A stretch of 64,000 nt of DNA from Idiomarinaceae bacterium (lineage in GTDB: Bacteria > Pseudomonadota > Gammaproteobacteria > Enterobacterales > Alteromonadaceae). The translations under genes and the position numbers were made by a program. The stretch covers positions 1-64,000 of the forward strand of contig NYWU01000033.1 in NCBI GenBank assembly GCA_002685255.1. Reading direction: 5' to 3'. This document shows, piece after piece, positions 27,095-37,241 of the stretch. Below the pieces are notes generated by a model, which did not search any database, was not told where the DNA came from, and saw only the letters and a list, made by a program, of their open reading frames with translations. Each line of letters opens with the position of its first letter. Position 1 is the first letter of the stretch.

Positions 27095-27402
27095 TTGGGC
27101 TCACGAAAAGGGGGCAGGTCGACGGCGATCAATTGGCTGTTGTGCAGGGTCAAGGTTCCTTCGTAACGTGAAGTGCCGTCACTGCTAAAGCCCATAATGA
27201 AACAGCTGCGCCAGCCCGGTTGACGCCCTTTAAAAGACCAGCGCGTGCTGACCTTTTCTAAATCTAACATTTGCAGCCTTTGTTGCTTGCAGTACCAAAG
27301 CGCGTGCTGATAAGCGTGCTCTGTTTGACGTCGGTGTTGCCAGAACAACCAAGCAACACACAGCAATAATAAAAACAACAGGACATCGAATAGAGTAATC
27401 AT
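27091..27402 (-). CDS. DUF3301 membrane-anchored protein
   Basis: A 103-residue protein with one N-terminal membrane helix (residues 3-21) followed by a basic stretch and a beta-rich cytoplasmic part containing WSFKGRQPGWRSCFIMGFSSDGTSRYEGTL, typical of DUF3301. Its start overlaps the stop of the DUF3549 gene (ATGA), so the two are almost certainly coupled. The pair sits beside yqcC-truC and syd, an arrangement recalled from Vibrio and Shewanella. The function is unknown. Confidence 0.85.
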   Translation of the reverse strand: MITLFDVLLFLLLLCVAWLFWQHRRQTEHAYQHALWYCKQQRLQMLDLEKVSTRWSFKGRQPGWRSCFIMGFSSDGTSRYEGTLTLHNSQLIAVDLPPFREPN

Positions 27403-28421
27403 GATGTTTGCCGAGCCTTAAGTTGAAGTAGCTGCTGCTTTACTCTTTCCGATATATCATTTTGGGCTATTTTACGCAGTACCAAAGGGCGTAATTCTGG
27501 CAATGACGCAGCGTCCTCGAATAACGCTTGAAACCATGGTTGCTCAAGCTCAGCGATGCGCTCGAGATAGCATTCAAGTAACTTATTATCCTGTAGAGCG
27601 GGCCACAAACGAGCCCCTAACACCGTTAAAGTATTGGCGTCGACGGGTTGCTTTAACAATGTCAGTAATACTTTTTGTAGGCGCTTATCGTTGCTCACAC
27701 TCGCTAAGGCGCGAAGGGCATACAAAGCTCGTGTTTCGTTTGCTTCGGTCAACTCGTTCAGGTAGAAGTCGCGTAACTTTGCGGGTATTGAATGTTGCTC
27801 GAGCGCTTCCGCGAGGTAGCGTTGTACCGTGGGCGCATAGTCTTTATAACGCTCAGTAATCGCGGTTGCTAGTTCAGGCAGATTCATTAAACGAGCGGCA
27901 CAATCGTGTAATCCTTGTACGCCGATATGCTGCCAATCAGAGTGCTTACCCATTAAGTATTCAAATGTAGTATCAAAATATTGACTCGGCGCAGCTTGTC
28001 GCTGAGTTGAGATACGTGCGTGTAGCGCTGCGCGTTGAGTTTCGCTCGGAGTGAATAAGTAGGGGTTATGCTTTAGCTGCTCTTCTTGTTGTTCGGTTAG
28101 CGCATCCGTGATTTGCTGACCTAACGCGGATACAACATATTCAAGATATTGGTCACGCGCTGCAAGGTTCAGGAGTCCGCGTTCATCGAGTGGAAACTTT
28201 AAAAACCAAAGATAATCCTGCTGAGGTTCACTTTTATGACGAAATAGAATAGCCAAGTGCGCGTGATGAGCAAGCGGAAACGGGTGAGGCTGCTGTTGAT
28301 GTTCAATCGCAGCAAACGTCTCTAATGGAATTTCGCTGAGCCGTCGACCTAAATCGAAGACCTGAAACTCGGTGTTACCGGCTGCTAAAAACTCACCAAT
28401 GGTTGCTATCTTATCAGTCAC
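27399..28421 (-). CDS. DUF3549 family protein
   Basis: A 340-residue soluble protein with helical, HEAT-like repeats in its second half (LNELTEANETRALYALRALASV, LLTLLKQPVDANTLTVL). The N-terminal IATIGEFLAAGNTEFQVFDLGRRL is the family's conserved opening. I place the start at GTG 28421, since CGGAG lies 8 nt before it and the conserved region begins there; a TTG at 28451 would add ten residues without an RBS. It is coupled to the DUF3301 gene. The function is unknown; the repeats suggest protein binding. Confidence 0.85.
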   Translation of the reverse strand: MTDKIATIGEFLAAGNTEFQVFDLGRRLSEIPLETFAAIEHQQQPHPFPLAHHAHLAILFRHKSEPQQDYLWFLKFPLDERGLLNLAARDQYLEYVVSALGQQITDALTEQQEEQLKHNPYLFTPSETQRAALHARISTQRQAAPSQYFDTTFEYLMGKHSDWQHIGVQGLHDCAARLMNLPELATAITERYKDYAPTVQRYLAEALEQHSIPAKLRDFYLNELTEANETRALYALRALASVSNDKRLQKVLLTLLKQPVDANTLTVLGARLWPALQDNKLLECYLERIAELEQPWFQALFEDAASLPELRPLVLRKIAQNDISERVKQQLLQLKARQTS

Positions 28422-28514
28422 TAAATTTCTCCGCGCTTGAATTTCATTCAATTTTCAATCAGTATTGTCGCCATTATATCGGTTATCAAACCTAATGTGG
28501 TAATGGAGTCTCCG

Positions 28515-28859
28515 ATGGAGCAGTATCAAAAAGCGGCTCGGCTACTCGATCGTATTGAGCGAGAATTGAACAGCTTGGGCCTCTGGCAATCCGACCAGCC
28601 GCCCGTTGACGCGCTGGATAGCCAGCAACCTTTCGCCATGGATACCCTCGAGTTTCACCAATGGCTACAATTCATTATGATACCGCGAATGTGGTCATTG
28701 ATCGATGCAAAGCAGCCGTTACCTGACTCGATCGCGGTCAGTCCGATGGCAGCACACTCCTATCGCAATGCGATCGAACAACATGAGCAACTCATCGAAT
28801 TAATTCGTGAATTTGATGTCCTGTTAAGCGGCTCAGATCCGCTACAAGACGATGTTTGA
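28515..28859 (+). CDS. yqcC: YqcC family protein
   Basis: A 114-residue soluble helical protein. The conserved core PFAMDTLEFHQWLQFIMIPRMWSLID and the LP--IAVSPMA segment match YqcC (109 aa in E. coli). I chose ATG 28515 because GGAG is 6 nt upstream and the length agrees; ATG 28503 adds four residues and has no site. It overlaps the truC start by 8 nt, so the two are cotranscribed, as in E. coli. No biochemical function is established. Confidence 0.9.
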   Translation: MEQYQKAARLLDRIERELNSLGLWQSDQPPVDALDSQQPFAMDTLEFHQWLQFIMIPRMWSLIDAKQPLPDSIAVSPMAAHSYRNAIEQHEQLIELIREFDVLLSGSDPLQDDV

Positions 28860-29571
28860 CTCCGAGTTATTAACGATCGTCTATCAAGACGAGTACCTCG
28901 TGGTAATCGACAAGCCCAGCGGTTTATTGGTGCATCGTAGTTGGATCGCCTCGGATGCAAAACAGTTTGCTATGCAGATGCTCCGAGACCAACTCGGGCA
29001 GCATGTTTTTCCCGTGCACCGACTTGACCGACCGACATCTGGTTTATTGGTGTTTGCGCTATCTTCGGATATCGCGCGTGCGCTTAACGAACAGTTTGCT
29101 GAGCGTGACATTAAAAAAACTTATCATGCCGTCGTACGGGGTTATGTCGATGATGCTGGCATCATTGATTATGCGCTGAAAGAAGAGCATGACAAAATTG
29201 CTGATAAACAGGCACAAGCCGATAAGCCGGCTCAGGATGCTGTCACAGAGTACAGCTGTATTGACCGCATCGAACTGCCTTTCAAAGTCAGTAAAAAACA
29301 TGATACGAGCCGCTACTCACTGGTGAAACTCATGCCTAAAACGGGGCGTAAGCATCAGTTACGCCGGCATATGTCACACATTAGGCATCCGATTATTGGT
29401 GATACTCGACATGGGGAGGGGCGACATAATCGCTTTTTCCGAGACTACTTTGACTGTCACCGCTTGCTATTAGCAGCGACCGCAATCGAATTTCAACATC
29501 CGGTGACGAGCAAACAGCTGAGCATTGAGATCGAGGTTCCAGAACTATTACAACGCCCGTTTCATCAGTAA
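28852..29571 (+). CDS. truC: tRNA pseudouridine(65) synthase
   Basis: A 239-residue RluA-type pseudouridine synthase that converts U65 in tRNA-Ile1 and tRNA-Asp. The signatures are YLVVIDKPSGLLVH and VHRLDRPTSGLLVFAL, with catalytic Asp59 in HRLDR, and the family's RKHQLRRHMSHI-HPIIGD near the C-terminus. There is no N-terminal S4 domain, as expected for TruC. Its ATG lies inside the last codons of yqcC. Its stop codon falls inside a perfect 11-bp hairpin (29551-29580). Confidence 0.95.
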   Translation: MFDSELLTIVYQDEYLVVIDKPSGLLVHRSWIASDAKQFAMQMLRDQLGQHVFPVHRLDRPTSGLLVFALSSDIARALNEQFAERDIKKTYHAVVRGYVDDAGIIDYALKEEHDKIADKQAQADKPAQDAVTEYSCIDRIELPFKVSKKHDTSRYSLVKLMPKTGRKHQLRRHMSHIRHPIIGDTRHGEGRHNRFFRDYFDCHRLLLAATAIEFQHPVTSKQLSIEIEVPELLQRPFHQ

Positions 29572-29580
29572 CGGGCGTTG
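29551..29580. repeat. Perfect 11-bp hairpin at the convergent truC/dapD junction
   Basis: CAACGCCCGTT (29551-29561) pairs with AACGGGCGTTG (29570-29580) over an 8-nt loop. It includes the truC stop codon. Neither strand has a T-run after it, so it is more likely a transcript-end stabiliser or weak terminator than a strong intrinsic terminator. Confidence 0.6.
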
Positions 29581-29598
29581 AGTGAGCTCATATAGATC

Positions 29599-30429
29599 TT
29601 ATTCTGCGCTGCGCAAGAGTGCGTTAATACCAACTTTTGCGCGTGTCTTAGCGTCGACACGTTTCACAATGATCGCGGCGTAAAGACTGTGTGAGCCATC
29701 CGCCGAAGGTAACGCGCCAGGGACAACAACAGCACCTGCAGGAACGCGCCCGTAAATAATTTTGTCGTTTTCACGGTCGTAGATGCGCGTACTTTGACCG
29801 ATATAAACGCCCATTGAAATCACAGCACCTTCCTCAACAATGACACCTTCAACGATTTCAGAACGCGCACCGATGAAGCAGTTATCCTCAATAATGGTTG
29901 GGTTCGCTTGCAATGGTTCAAGGACTCCGCCAATACCGACACCGCCAGATAAATGCACATTTTTACCAATTTGTGCACACGAACCCACCGTTGCCCAAGT
30001 ATCTACCATGCTGCCGTCGCCGACGTAGGCGCCAATATTCACATAACTTGGCATGACAACGACGTTGCGGCCAATAAAGGCACCCTTACGAACCATTGCT
30101 GGCGGAACAACGCGCATACCTTCGGCGCGGAATCGAGCGCTGTCGTAGTCGGCGAATTTTGCTGGCACTTTGTCCCAAAAACGGGTTTCGCCGCCTTCGA
30201 TAAGGTCGTTGTCGTTCAGTCTAAACGATAATAACACTGCCTTTTTTAGCCATTGATGAACGATCCATTCGCCTGACACTTTTTCCGCGACACGCAATTC
30301 ACCGCGGTCGATTTCATCAATGATATAGCGGACGACTTCACGTAGCTCATCATCATCGGTACGGGGAGAAATTTGGTCACGTTGCTCAAAGGCATCATTA
30401 ATTAACTTTTTATATTTTTCAAACGACAT
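29599..30429 (-). CDS. dapD: Tetrahydrodipicolinate N-succinyltransferase
   Basis: A 276-residue enzyme of lysine/diaminopimelate synthesis that succinylates tetrahydrodipicolinate. The central [36 protein letters not shown], and the left-handed beta-helix repeats ([34 protein letters not shown]) match DapD (274 aa in E. coli). I chose ATG 30429 because GAGG precedes it; ATG 30447 adds six residues and overlaps glnD. It lies just downstream of glnD on the same strand, as in related genomes. Confidence 0.96.
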   Translation of the reverse strand: MSFEKYKKLINDAFEQRDQISPRTDDDELREVVRYIIDEIDRGELRVAEKVSGEWIVHQWLKKAVLLSFRLNDNDLIEGGETRFWDKVPAKFADYDSARFRAEGMRVVPPAMVRKGAFIGRNVVVMPSYVNIGAYVGDGSMVDTWATVGSCAQIGKNVHLSGGVGIGGVLEPLQANPTIIEDNCFIGARSEIVEGVIVEEGAVISMGVYIGQSTRIYDRENDKIIYGRVPAGAVVVPGALPSADGSHSLYAAIIVKRVDAKTRAKVGINALLRSAE

Positions 30430-30439
30430 GTTTGCCTCG

Positions 30440-33061
30440 TTATCCATCTAAATCATTGATAATTTGTTGTTTAAGCGTCAACTTCTGCTCGTCGGAAAGG
30501 GCTTCTCCACGACTCGACGAAACAATAAATAAATCTTCTGCCTGCTCACCGATAGTCGTGATTTTAGCAGCCAATAAGCTAACATCTAAACGTTGTAAAA
30601 TAGCCGCCAAGCGGGCAACCAAACCAGGCCTATCCAGCGCCACCAACTCGAAGGTGGTGCGCCCGCGATGTTTTGCTGGCAAGAAATTCACTTGTGTCTT
30701 GACACTAAAGTTCTTCAACCGACGTGATAGCGGCCGATTATTCTTAGGTACTTTACGACGCTTATGTAAGACATCAAGCAGGTGTTGTTTTACCTCCTCA
30801 ATGCGACGTGCCTCGGTCAACGGTTTACCATTTCGTTGCAACAGTACGAAGGTATCCATCACAAAACCATCTCGAGTCGCCAGTATTTGCGCGTCTAAGA
30901 TATTCAACTGTTGGCTGTCAAGCACGCCCGCCACGGCAGCAAAAAGGTGTCCTTCGTCGTGGTGATAGACGAACAGCTCGGTTGTACCATAGTTGTTTTC
31001 ATCACCTATCAAAATTAATGGAAGTTCATCATCTTTAAGTTGCAAAATATGCTGGGAGTGCCAACTAATTTGCTCAGCCGTGTGGCGGAAAAAATAGTCC
31101 GCTGTAAAGCGGCCCCAAAGTGCAAGAATGGCTTCTTTTTCATACCCGCCACTTAGTAATAAAGCCATTGCATTCGCTTTATTTTGCTGGATTTTATCAC
31201 GCACGTCGAGCGTCGGTTTACTACTGTTTTGTTCTAATAAATAACGTGTAGCATTATACAACTCTTCGAGTAAGGTTGCTTTCCAGTTATTCCACAGTGA
31301 ATGATTAGTCGCACGAATATCCGCTACGGTGAGACAATAGAGAAAGTCGAGTCGTTCGACCGTATCCACAATATTGGCGAATTCCTGAATCACTTCAGGA
31401 TCATGAATATCACGTTTTTGTGCAGTGACCGACATGGTTAAATGGTGCTCAACTAGCCAGCTAATTAAATCGCTATCCGCCTGACTGTATCGATGCTGTA
31501 GACAAAAGTTGCTGGCATCCATCGCGCCGAGTTCAGAGTGATCACCACCGCGGCCTTTGGCGATATCATGGAATATCCCTGCGAGATATAAACAGTGGCG
31601 ACGTGTCATTTGCGCAATACGTTCTTCGCACAAGGGAAACTGCCCCGCATACTCAGGGTCTGAAAAACGGTAAAGGTTGCGTACTAAACGAAACGTGTGT
31701 TCATCGACGGTGTAGGCATGAAAAAGGTCAAATTGCATTTGTCCTACAATCTGTTGCCACTGAGGTAAGTAACTTGCTATGACGCCATGATGATGCATTA
31801 ATGCAAAGCCACGGCCGCATCCGGCTGGATGCTCTATCAGTCGTTTAAACCAAAAGCGACAATCCGGGTCGTAGCTTAAGGGTTCACTCAGTTGCGCTCG
31901 TGCATTGCGCAACTGACGAATGGTATGCGAGTGAATACCTTCAATTTCTGGGTGCTCAGCAATAATGACAAATGCCCGAATAATTTGGCTATGGTCCTCG
32001 AATACTTCATCGTGACGAGCGCTGAGTAAGTGCTGATTAATGGCAAAATGCTCATCAATATCTACAGTATGATGCAGGTCTTGCGGATTCAGGATAGCTT
32101 GCTGAAAAAATTGCAGTAACATTTGATTCAACTCGCTGACACGCAGTACCACTTTAAAATAATCCTTCATCATCAGCTCGACCGAATGCTTTCCCTCGTT
32201 GCCGTAGCCCAGGCGTACCGCGACGCCTGGTTGAAAATCAAACAGTAGACGATCTTCACGTTTGCCCACCTCGAGGTGCAAGGCAAAACGAATACGCCAA
32301 AGCCAATTCATGCACTCGCGCAATTCGACGAATTCATCTGCGGTCATGTAACCAAATTCGACCAAGCTCTCGTCCGAGTGGGTTTGGAAATGCCGTTTGG
32401 CGATCCAACCGATAGTTTGAATATCGCGCAATCCACCTGGACTCGATTTTATATTCGGTTCAAGATTGTAAGACGTACCATGGTACTGTTGGTGGCGTTG
32501 TTTTTGTTCATCGAGTTTTGCTTGGTAGAAATCGCGGCTTGACCACGGGAAGTCAGCGAGCAGTTGATGCTCGTAGTCGCGGATGAGCGCTTCATCACCT
32601 GTGACAGGACGACTTTCGATAAGGTTTGTGGCCGTGGTAATGTCTTCAGCAGCAGCGCTCAAACACTGTGACACCGTACGCACGGAATGACCTACATCAA
32701 GATGTAAATCCCATAAAAATGTGACAAATTCGGACACCGCACAGCGACCGAGCGTGTCTTCACAATCAACCAATATTAATAAGTCGATATCTGAGCCCGG
32801 ATGCAATGTATGCCGTCCATAGCCACCCACCGCAATCAGCGCCATCGGCTCGTCGGTGAACTCAAAACGTTGCCAAAGCTCAGCCAATAATTGATCAAAA
32901 AACTGTGCACGATGGTGGATCAGTTCATCGATATCGGCTGTAACAAAATGCCCCTCGGACCAGCGGTGGTAATGAGCAATGAGATCGCGATAAGCACTTG
33001 CCTCAAACGGCATGTCTGAGGTGGGCCAATGTGCATAAAAGTCCGCTTGCTCAGTGTTCAT
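30440..33061 (-). CDS. glnD: Bifunctional uridylyltransferase/uridylyl-removing enzyme
   Basis: An 873-residue nitrogen sensor that uridylylates PII when glutamine is low and removes UMP when it is high. The nucleotidyltransferase site is [19 protein letters not shown], with Asp91 and Asp93. The HD domain for UMP removal is clear at [20 protein letters not shown], with [14 protein letters not shown] after it. Two ACT domains follow at the C-terminus ([20 protein letters not shown] and [19 protein letters not shown]), which sense glutamine. Length is close to E. coli GlnD (890 aa). It lies 4 nt downstream of map. Confidence 0.97.
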   Translation of the reverse strand: MNTEQADFYAHWPTSDMPFEASAYRDLIAHYHRWSEGHFVTADIDELIHHRAQFFDQLLAELWQRFEFTDEPMALIAVGGYGRHTLHPGSDIDLLILVDCEDTLGRCAVSEFVTFLWDLHLDVGHSVRTVSQCLSAAAEDITTATNLIESRPVTGDEALIRDYEHQLLADFPWSSRDFYQAKLDEQKQRHQQYHGTSYNLEPNIKSSPGGLRDIQTIGWIAKRHFQTHSDESLVEFGYMTADEFVELRECMNWLWRIRFALHLEVGKREDRLLFDFQPGVAVRLGYGNEGKHSVELMMKDYFKVVLRVSELNQMLLQFFQQAILNPQDLHHTVDIDEHFAINQHLLSARHDEVFEDHSQIIRAFVIIAEHPEIEGIHSHTIRQLRNARAQLSEPLSYDPDCRFWFKRLIEHPAGCGRGFALMHHHGVIASYLPQWQQIVGQMQFDLFHAYTVDEHTFRLVRNLYRFSDPEYAGQFPLCEERIAQMTRRHCLYLAGIFHDIAKGRGGDHSELGAMDASNFCLQHRYSQADSDLISWLVEHHLTMSVTAQKRDIHDPEVIQEFANIVDTVERLDFLYCLTVADIRATNHSLWNNWKATLLEELYNATRYLLEQNSSKPTLDVRDKIQQNKANAMALLLSGGYEKEAILALWGRFTADYFFRHTAEQISWHSQHILQLKDDELPLILIGDENNYGTTELFVYHHDEGHLFAAVAGVLDSQQLNILDAQILATRDGFVMDTFVLLQRNGKPLTEARRIEEVKQHLLDVLHKRRKVPKNNRPLSRRLKNFSVKTQVNFLPAKHRGRTTFELVALDRPGLVARLAAILQRLDVSLLAAKITTIGEQAEDLFIVSSSRGEALSDEQKLTLKQQIINDLDG

Positions 33062-33065
33062 CGTG

Positions 33066-33857
33066 TTATTCGCTATGATGAATTACTCGTGGCAATTCAG
33101 TTTCTTCTTCACGCAATGTTAATACTTCGACACCATCTTCGGTGACCAGCAATGTATGTTCCCACTGTGCGCTCAGACTGCGGTCTTTAGTGAGCACTGT
33201 CCATCCATCTTTCATTAACTTAGTATGGCGTTTACCTGCATTAAGCATCGGCTCAATAGTAAAACACATACCGGGTTCTAACACTTCGCCGGTACCCGCT
33301 TTGCCATAATGGAGCACTTGAGGTTCCTCATGGAATACGGCACCAATACCGTGACCGCAGTATTCTCTAACAATAGAGTAGTTATGCTGCTCAGCAAACT
33401 TTTGAATCACCTCGGCGAAATCACCCAAACGAATACCTGGCTTGACCATCTTAATCGCTTTATAAAGCGACTCTTGTGTTGTGCGAACAAGGCGATCAGC
33501 CAAAATAGACGGTTTGCCCACGATAAACATCTTTGATGTGTCGCCGTGATAACCATCAAGCTTAACAGTGACATCGATATTCATGATGTCGCCTTCTTTT
33601 AATTTTTTAGGACCCGGGATACCGTGGCACACACAATGGTTTACCGAAGTACAAATCGATTTTGGGAAGCCGTGATAATTAAGTGGTGCGGGGTAGGCGT
33701 TGTGCGCAACAATGTAGTCGTGACAAACCTGGTCCAACTCTTCGGTCGTAACCCCCGGTTTCACGTACTCACCAATCATTTCTAATACACTGGCGGCTAA
33801 GCGGCCCGCAGCGCGCATTTTCTCGATTTCTTCTGGCGTTTTTATCGATATACTCAT
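33066..33857 (-). CDS. map: Type I methionine aminopeptidase
   Basis: A 263-residue metalloprotease that removes the initiator methionine from new proteins. The start MSISIKTPEEIEKMRAAGRLAA equals E. coli Map, so ATG 33857 is right; an upstream ATG (33911) adds 18 unrelated residues. Metal ligands are in NIDVTVKLDGYHGDTSKMF (two Asp), YCGHGIGAVFHEEP (His), FTIEPMLNAG (Glu) and AQWEHTLLV (Glu). It is divergent from rpsB, the classic map/rpsB arrangement. Confidence 0.97.
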   Translation of the reverse strand: MSISIKTPEEIEKMRAAGRLAASVLEMIGEYVKPGVTTEELDQVCHDYIVAHNAYPAPLNYHGFPKSICTSVNHCVCHGIPGPKKLKEGDIMNIDVTVKLDGYHGDTSKMFIVGKPSILADRLVRTTQESLYKAIKMVKPGIRLGDFAEVIQKFAEQHNYSIVREYCGHGIGAVFHEEPQVLHYGKAGTGEVLEPGMCFTIEPMLNAGKRHTKLMKDGWTVLTKDRSLSAQWEHTLLVTEDGVEVLTLREEETELPRVIHHSE

Positions 33858-33973
33858 TAAATACGGTCTCTTAAATTGGCTACTTTTATAATCGTTCACG
33901 CAGTCTACCAATTTAAGCGCCGCTTAGCCATGCTGTGATACGGATCTGCGCGTGCCTTTTTCGTCTATTGTGA

Positions 33974-34002
33974 TTGCGCCGTGGCGCAGGATGTGGTATA
34001 AA
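33974..34002 (+). promoter_or_regulatory. Probable rpsB-tsf promoter (extended -10)
   Basis: TTGCGC (33974-33979) and TATAAA (33997-34002) are 17 nt apart, and TGG just before the -10 makes it an extended -10. The following bases are GC-rich (ATGCGCGC), a discriminator typical of stringently controlled ribosomal promoters. It lies about 130 nt before the rpsB start. Confidence 0.65.
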
Positions 34003-34008
34003 ATGCGC

Positions 34009-34134
34009 GCTTTTTGAAAGCAAAAATTCACTTTAAATTTAAACCACACATATATCGACACATATCACGGGGTGCCCAAGCGGGTCGTGCTATGGGGTAT
34101 ATGGAGGCTTAACCCCTACAAAAGGAAAAGTATT
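34009..34134 (+). ncRNA. rpsB leader, probable S2 autoregulatory region
   Basis: The roughly 126-nt leader between the promoter and rpsB is long for a housekeeping gene. Near its end GGGGT (34094-34098) can pair with ACCCC (34112-34116) around GGAGG, and an earlier GGGGTGCCC is also present. In gammaproteobacteria the rpsB leader is conserved and S2 represses its own operon through it. The detailed fold here is my inference. Confidence 0.5.
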
Positions 34135-34863
34135 ATGGCAAACGTGTCAATGCGTGACATGCTGAAAGCAGGTGTCCACTTCGGTCACCAAACTCGTTTC
34201 TGGAATCCAAAAATGAAGCCTTTCATTTTTGGCGCTCGCAACAAGATCCACATCATCAACCTTGAAAAAACAGTGCCTATGTTCAACGACGCGTTGAGCT
34301 ACATGCAGCACGTTGCTTCAAACAAAGGTAAAATCTTGTTCGTTGGTACTAAACGTGCAGCCGCTGAGCCTGTAAAGGAAGCAGCATTGAGCTGTGGTCA
34401 GTACTTCGTAAATCACCGTTGGTTAGGTGGTATGTTGACTAACTGGAAAACAGTTCGTCAATCAATCAAGCGTTTGAAAGATCTTGAAACTATGAGCCAA
34501 GACGGTACTTTCGACAAGCTAACCAAAAAAGAAGCGTTGGTTAACACCCGCGAAATGGAAAAGCTTGAAAAAGGCCTTGGCGGTATCAAAAACATGGGCG
34601 GCTTGCCTGACGTATTGTTCGTAATCGACGCTGATCACGAGCACATTGCGATTAAAGAAGCAAACAACTTAGGTATCCCAGTTGTTTCTGTTGTTGATAC
34701 TAACTCAGATCCAGATGGCGTTGACTACGTTATCCCAGGTAACGATGACGCAATCCGCGCAGTACAATTGTATTTGAATGCTGCAGCAGACGCGATCAAA
34801 GAAGCTAAATCAGCGCCAGTAGAAGCTAAAGACGCTGACGATTTTGTTGAAGCTACCGAATAA
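34135..34863 (+). CDS. rpsB: 30S ribosomal protein S2
   Basis: A 242-residue ribosomal protein needed for bS1 docking on the 30S subunit. The N-terminus [20 protein letters not shown] and [20 protein letters not shown] are the family signatures. I chose ATG 34135, preceded by AAAGGAAA; an in-frame upstream start at 34072 lies in the regulatory leader and is not conserved. It is first in rpsB-tsf, 14 nt before tsf. Confidence 0.98.
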   Translation: MANVSMRDMLKAGVHFGHQTRFWNPKMKPFIFGARNKIHIINLEKTVPMFNDALSYMQHVASNKGKILFVGTKRAAAEPVKEAALSCGQYFVNHRWLGGMLTNWKTVRQSIKRLKDLETMSQDGTFDKLTKKEALVNTREMEKLEKGLGGIKNMGGLPDVLFVIDADHEHIAIKEANNLGIPVVSVVDTNSDPDGVDYVIPGNDDAIRAVQLYLNAAADAIKEAKSAPVEAKDADDFVEATE

Positions 34864-34877
34864 TTGAGGATCTAACC

Positions 34878-35756
34878 ATGGCAATTACTGCTGCTCAGGT
34901 AAAAGAACTTCGCGAGCGCACAGGCGCTGGTATGATGGACTGCAAGAAGGCATTGCAAGAAGTTGACGGCGACATGGAAGCTGCAATCGAGCTAATGCGT
35001 AAAAGCGGTCAAGCAAAAGCGGCCAAGAAAGCCGGCCGTGTTGCGGCTGAAGGCGTTATCTTGGTTAAGTCTGAAGGCAACCAAGCGACACTCGTTGAGC
35101 TTAACTGCGAAACTGACTTTGTTGCACGCGATGACAGCTTCTTGGCATTTGGCGAGAAAGTTATCAACGCAGCGTTCGCTAGCAAAGAAAACGATGTTGA
35201 ACAGTTGAAAGCAACTGACATCGGCGGCGAAACTGTTGAGAAAACCCGTGAAGACCTTGTTGCTAAAATCGGCGAAAACATGAACGTACGTCGTGTTAAG
35301 ACGATTGAAGAAGGCGACACTGTTGCTACTTACACTCACGGTGCACGTATTGGTGTAGCTGTTGCATTAAATGGCGGCGACGAAGACTTAGCGCGCGACT
35401 TGTGTATGCATGTTGCTGCGAGCAGTCCTCAGTTCGTTAAGCCTGAAGATGTTGACGCTGAAGTCGTTGAAAAAGAACGTGCTATTCAGGTTGATATCGC
35501 AATGCAAAGCGGTAAACCAAAAGAAATCGCTGAGAAAATGGTCGAAGGTCGTATGCGTAAATTTACGGGTGAGATCAGTCTGACTGGTCAGCCGTTCGTA
35601 AAAGATCCTTCAATGACTGTTGGCGAACTGCTTAAGCAAGCGGGTGCAGACGTAGTTACATTCGTACGCTTTGAAGTGGGCGAAGGTATTGAGCGTAAAG
35701 AAGAAGATTTTGCTTCTGAAGTACAAGCTCAAGTGGCGGCGGCAAGCAAAGGTTAA
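34878..35756 (+). CDS. tsf: Elongation factor Ts
   Basis: A 292-residue nucleotide exchange factor for EF-Tu. It starts with [20 protein letters not shown], carries the TDFVARDD motif that contacts EF-Tu, and has the usual C-terminal dimerisation region. Length is near E. coli EF-Ts (283 aa). It is cotranscribed with rpsB, and a strong intrinsic terminator follows 41 nt later, which separates this unit from pyrH. Confidence 0.98.
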   Translation: MAITAAQVKELRERTGAGMMDCKKALQEVDGDMEAAIELMRKSGQAKAAKKAGRVAAEGVILVKSEGNQATLVELNCETDFVARDDSFLAFGEKVINAAFASKENDVEQLKATDIGGETVEKTREDLVAKIGENMNVRRVKTIEEGDTVATYTHGARIGVAVALNGGDEDLARDLCMHVAASSPQFVKPEDVDAEVVEKERAIQVDIAMQSGKPKEIAEKMVEGRMRKFTGEISLTGQPFVKDPSMTVGELLKQAGADVVTFVRFEVGEGIERKEEDFASEVQAQVAAASKG

Positions 35757-35797
35757 TTCTTTGTGCCAGGGTCCACAACCCCAATGTGAGTAATAGA

Positions 35798-35833
35798 AAC
35801 CGCGTCTTGAGCGTTCAGGACGCGGTTTTTTTT
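35798..35833 (+). terminator. Intrinsic terminator of rpsB-tsf
   Basis: AACCGCGTC (35798-35806) pairs with GACGCGGTT (35819-35827) and runs into eight T (35826-35833), extendable by two pairs. It is the strongest intrinsic terminator in the window and lies between tsf and pyrH. Confidence 0.92.
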
Positions 35834-35859
35834 AGAAAAATGGATATTGAGAGGCAAGC

Positions 35860-36594
35860 ATGAGTACCCACCCAAAACCAACATATCGACGTATTCTTTT
35901 AAAACTCAGCGGTGAAGCGTTAATGGGCGATGAGCCTTTTGGCATCGACGCAAAAGTTCTGGATCGCATGGCTCAAGAAATTAAAGAGCTGGTTGAACTC
36001 GGGGTTCAGGTCGGACTGGTCATCGGTGGTGGTAATTTATTCCGCGGCGAAGGTCTTGCAAAAGCCGGAATGAACCGAGTGGTTGGTGACCACATGGGAA
36101 TGCTTGCAACAGTAATGAATGGTTTAGCCATGCGTGATGCGCTGCACCGCGCTTTTGTCAATGCGCGTTTGATGTCTGCAATTGAACTGACTGGCGTGTG
36201 CGACAGCTATAACTGGGCCGAAGCCATTAGCTTGCTTAAATCAGGGCGTGTCGTTATTTTCTCAGCGGGTACCGGCAACCCATTTTTCACTACCGACTCT
36301 GCAGCGTGTTTACGCGGCATTGAGATCGAAGCTGACATCGTACTAAAAGGTACTAAGGTTGATGGGGTATACTCTGACGATCCCGTCAGTAATCCCGATG
36401 CCACGTTGTATCGCCATATTAATTATCAAGATGTGCTTCAGCAGCAGTTAAAAGTGATGGACCTTGCCGCCTTTACACTGGCACGTGATCATGAATTACC
36501 GATTCGTGTTTTCAACATGAACAAGCCGGGTGCATTGAGATCCGTGATTCTAGGCGAAGAAGAAGGTACACTAATTAGCAAAGACGCTGAATAA
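35860..36594 (+). CDS. pyrH: UMP kinase
   Basis: A 244-residue hexameric kinase that phosphorylates UMP to UDP. It shows the amino-acid-kinase fold signatures [37 protein letters not shown] and [20 protein letters not shown]. It follows the rpsB-tsf terminator and is 23 nt before frr. Known PyrH is activated by GTP and inhibited by UTP. The RBS is GAGAGG. Confidence 0.97.
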   Translation: MSTHPKPTYRRILLKLSGEALMGDEPFGIDAKVLDRMAQEIKELVELGVQVGLVIGGGNLFRGEGLAKAGMNRVVGDHMGMLATVMNGLAMRDALHRAFVNARLMSAIELTGVCDSYNWAEAISLLKSGRVVIFSAGTGNPFFTTDSAACLRGIEIEADIVLKGTKVDGVYSDDPVSNPDATLYRHINYQDVLQQQLKVMDLAAFTLARDHELPIRVFNMNKPGALRSVILGEEEGTLISKDAE

Positions 36595-36617
36595 TCGAAA
36601 TAGAAAGGGTAAATACA

Positions 36618-37175
36618 GTGATTAACGATATTATTAAAGACGCAAAAGAGCGTATGGAAAAAAGCGTAGAATCGCTTCGCAGTCAAATGTCTAAAGTACG
36701 CACAGGGCGTGCTCATCCAAGCATCCTTGATAGTGTTATGGTTAACTATTACGGTGTGGATACGCCGCTTAAGCAGCTCGCTAACATTACCACGGAAGAC
36801 TCTCGGACATTGGCATTGACCGTGTTTGACAAGTCTTCTGCTCAAGCGGTCGAAAAAGCCATTTTAACCTCTGATTTGGGTTTAAACCCTGCGTCGGCAG
36901 GTGCTGTGATTCGTATCCCACTACCTCCTTTGACCGAAGAACGCCGCCGTGACTTGGTCAAGATCGTACGTGCAGAGGCCGAACAAGCACGCGTAGCGGT
37001 CCGTAATATCCGTCGTGATGCGAATAATGACTTGAAAGAGCTTTTGAAAGAGAAAGAAATCACCGAGGACGAGGAACACTCGGCAGAGGACGATGTCCAA
37101 AAGCTTACCGACACGTACGTTAAAAAAATCGACGAGTCGCTTAAAGCAAAAGAACAGGACTTGATGGAAGTTTAA
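36618..37175 (+). CDS. frr: Ribosome recycling factor
   Basis: A 185-residue protein that with EF-G splits post-termination ribosomes, and is exactly the E. coli length. It has [50 protein letters not shown] and [13 protein letters not shown]. The start is GTG at 36618, behind AAAGGG. A weak terminator-like hairpin (37197-37225) separates it from uppS. Confidence 0.97.
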   Translation: MINDIIKDAKERMEKSVESLRSQMSKVRTGRAHPSILDSVMVNYYGVDTPLKQLANITTEDSRTLALTVFDKSSAQAVEKAILTSDLGLNPASAGAVIRIPLPPLTEERRRDLVKIVRAEAEQARVAVRNIRRDANNDLKELLKEKEITEDEEHSAEDDVQKLTDTYVKKIDESLKAKEQDLMEV

Positions 37176-37196
37176 TTCCATTTCGTGCTCTAGATG

Positions 37197-37225
37197 ACGC
37201 CGTGTAGTATCTATGCGGCGTTTTA
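37197..37225 (+). terminator. Weak terminator-like hairpin between frr and uppS
   Basis: ACGCCG (37197-37202) pairs with CGGCGT (37216-37221) over a 13-nt loop and leads into TTTTAATT. The short stem and interrupted T-run suggest partial termination at most. Confidence 0.45.
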
Positions 37226-37241
37226 ATTATTGGCGGACAGC

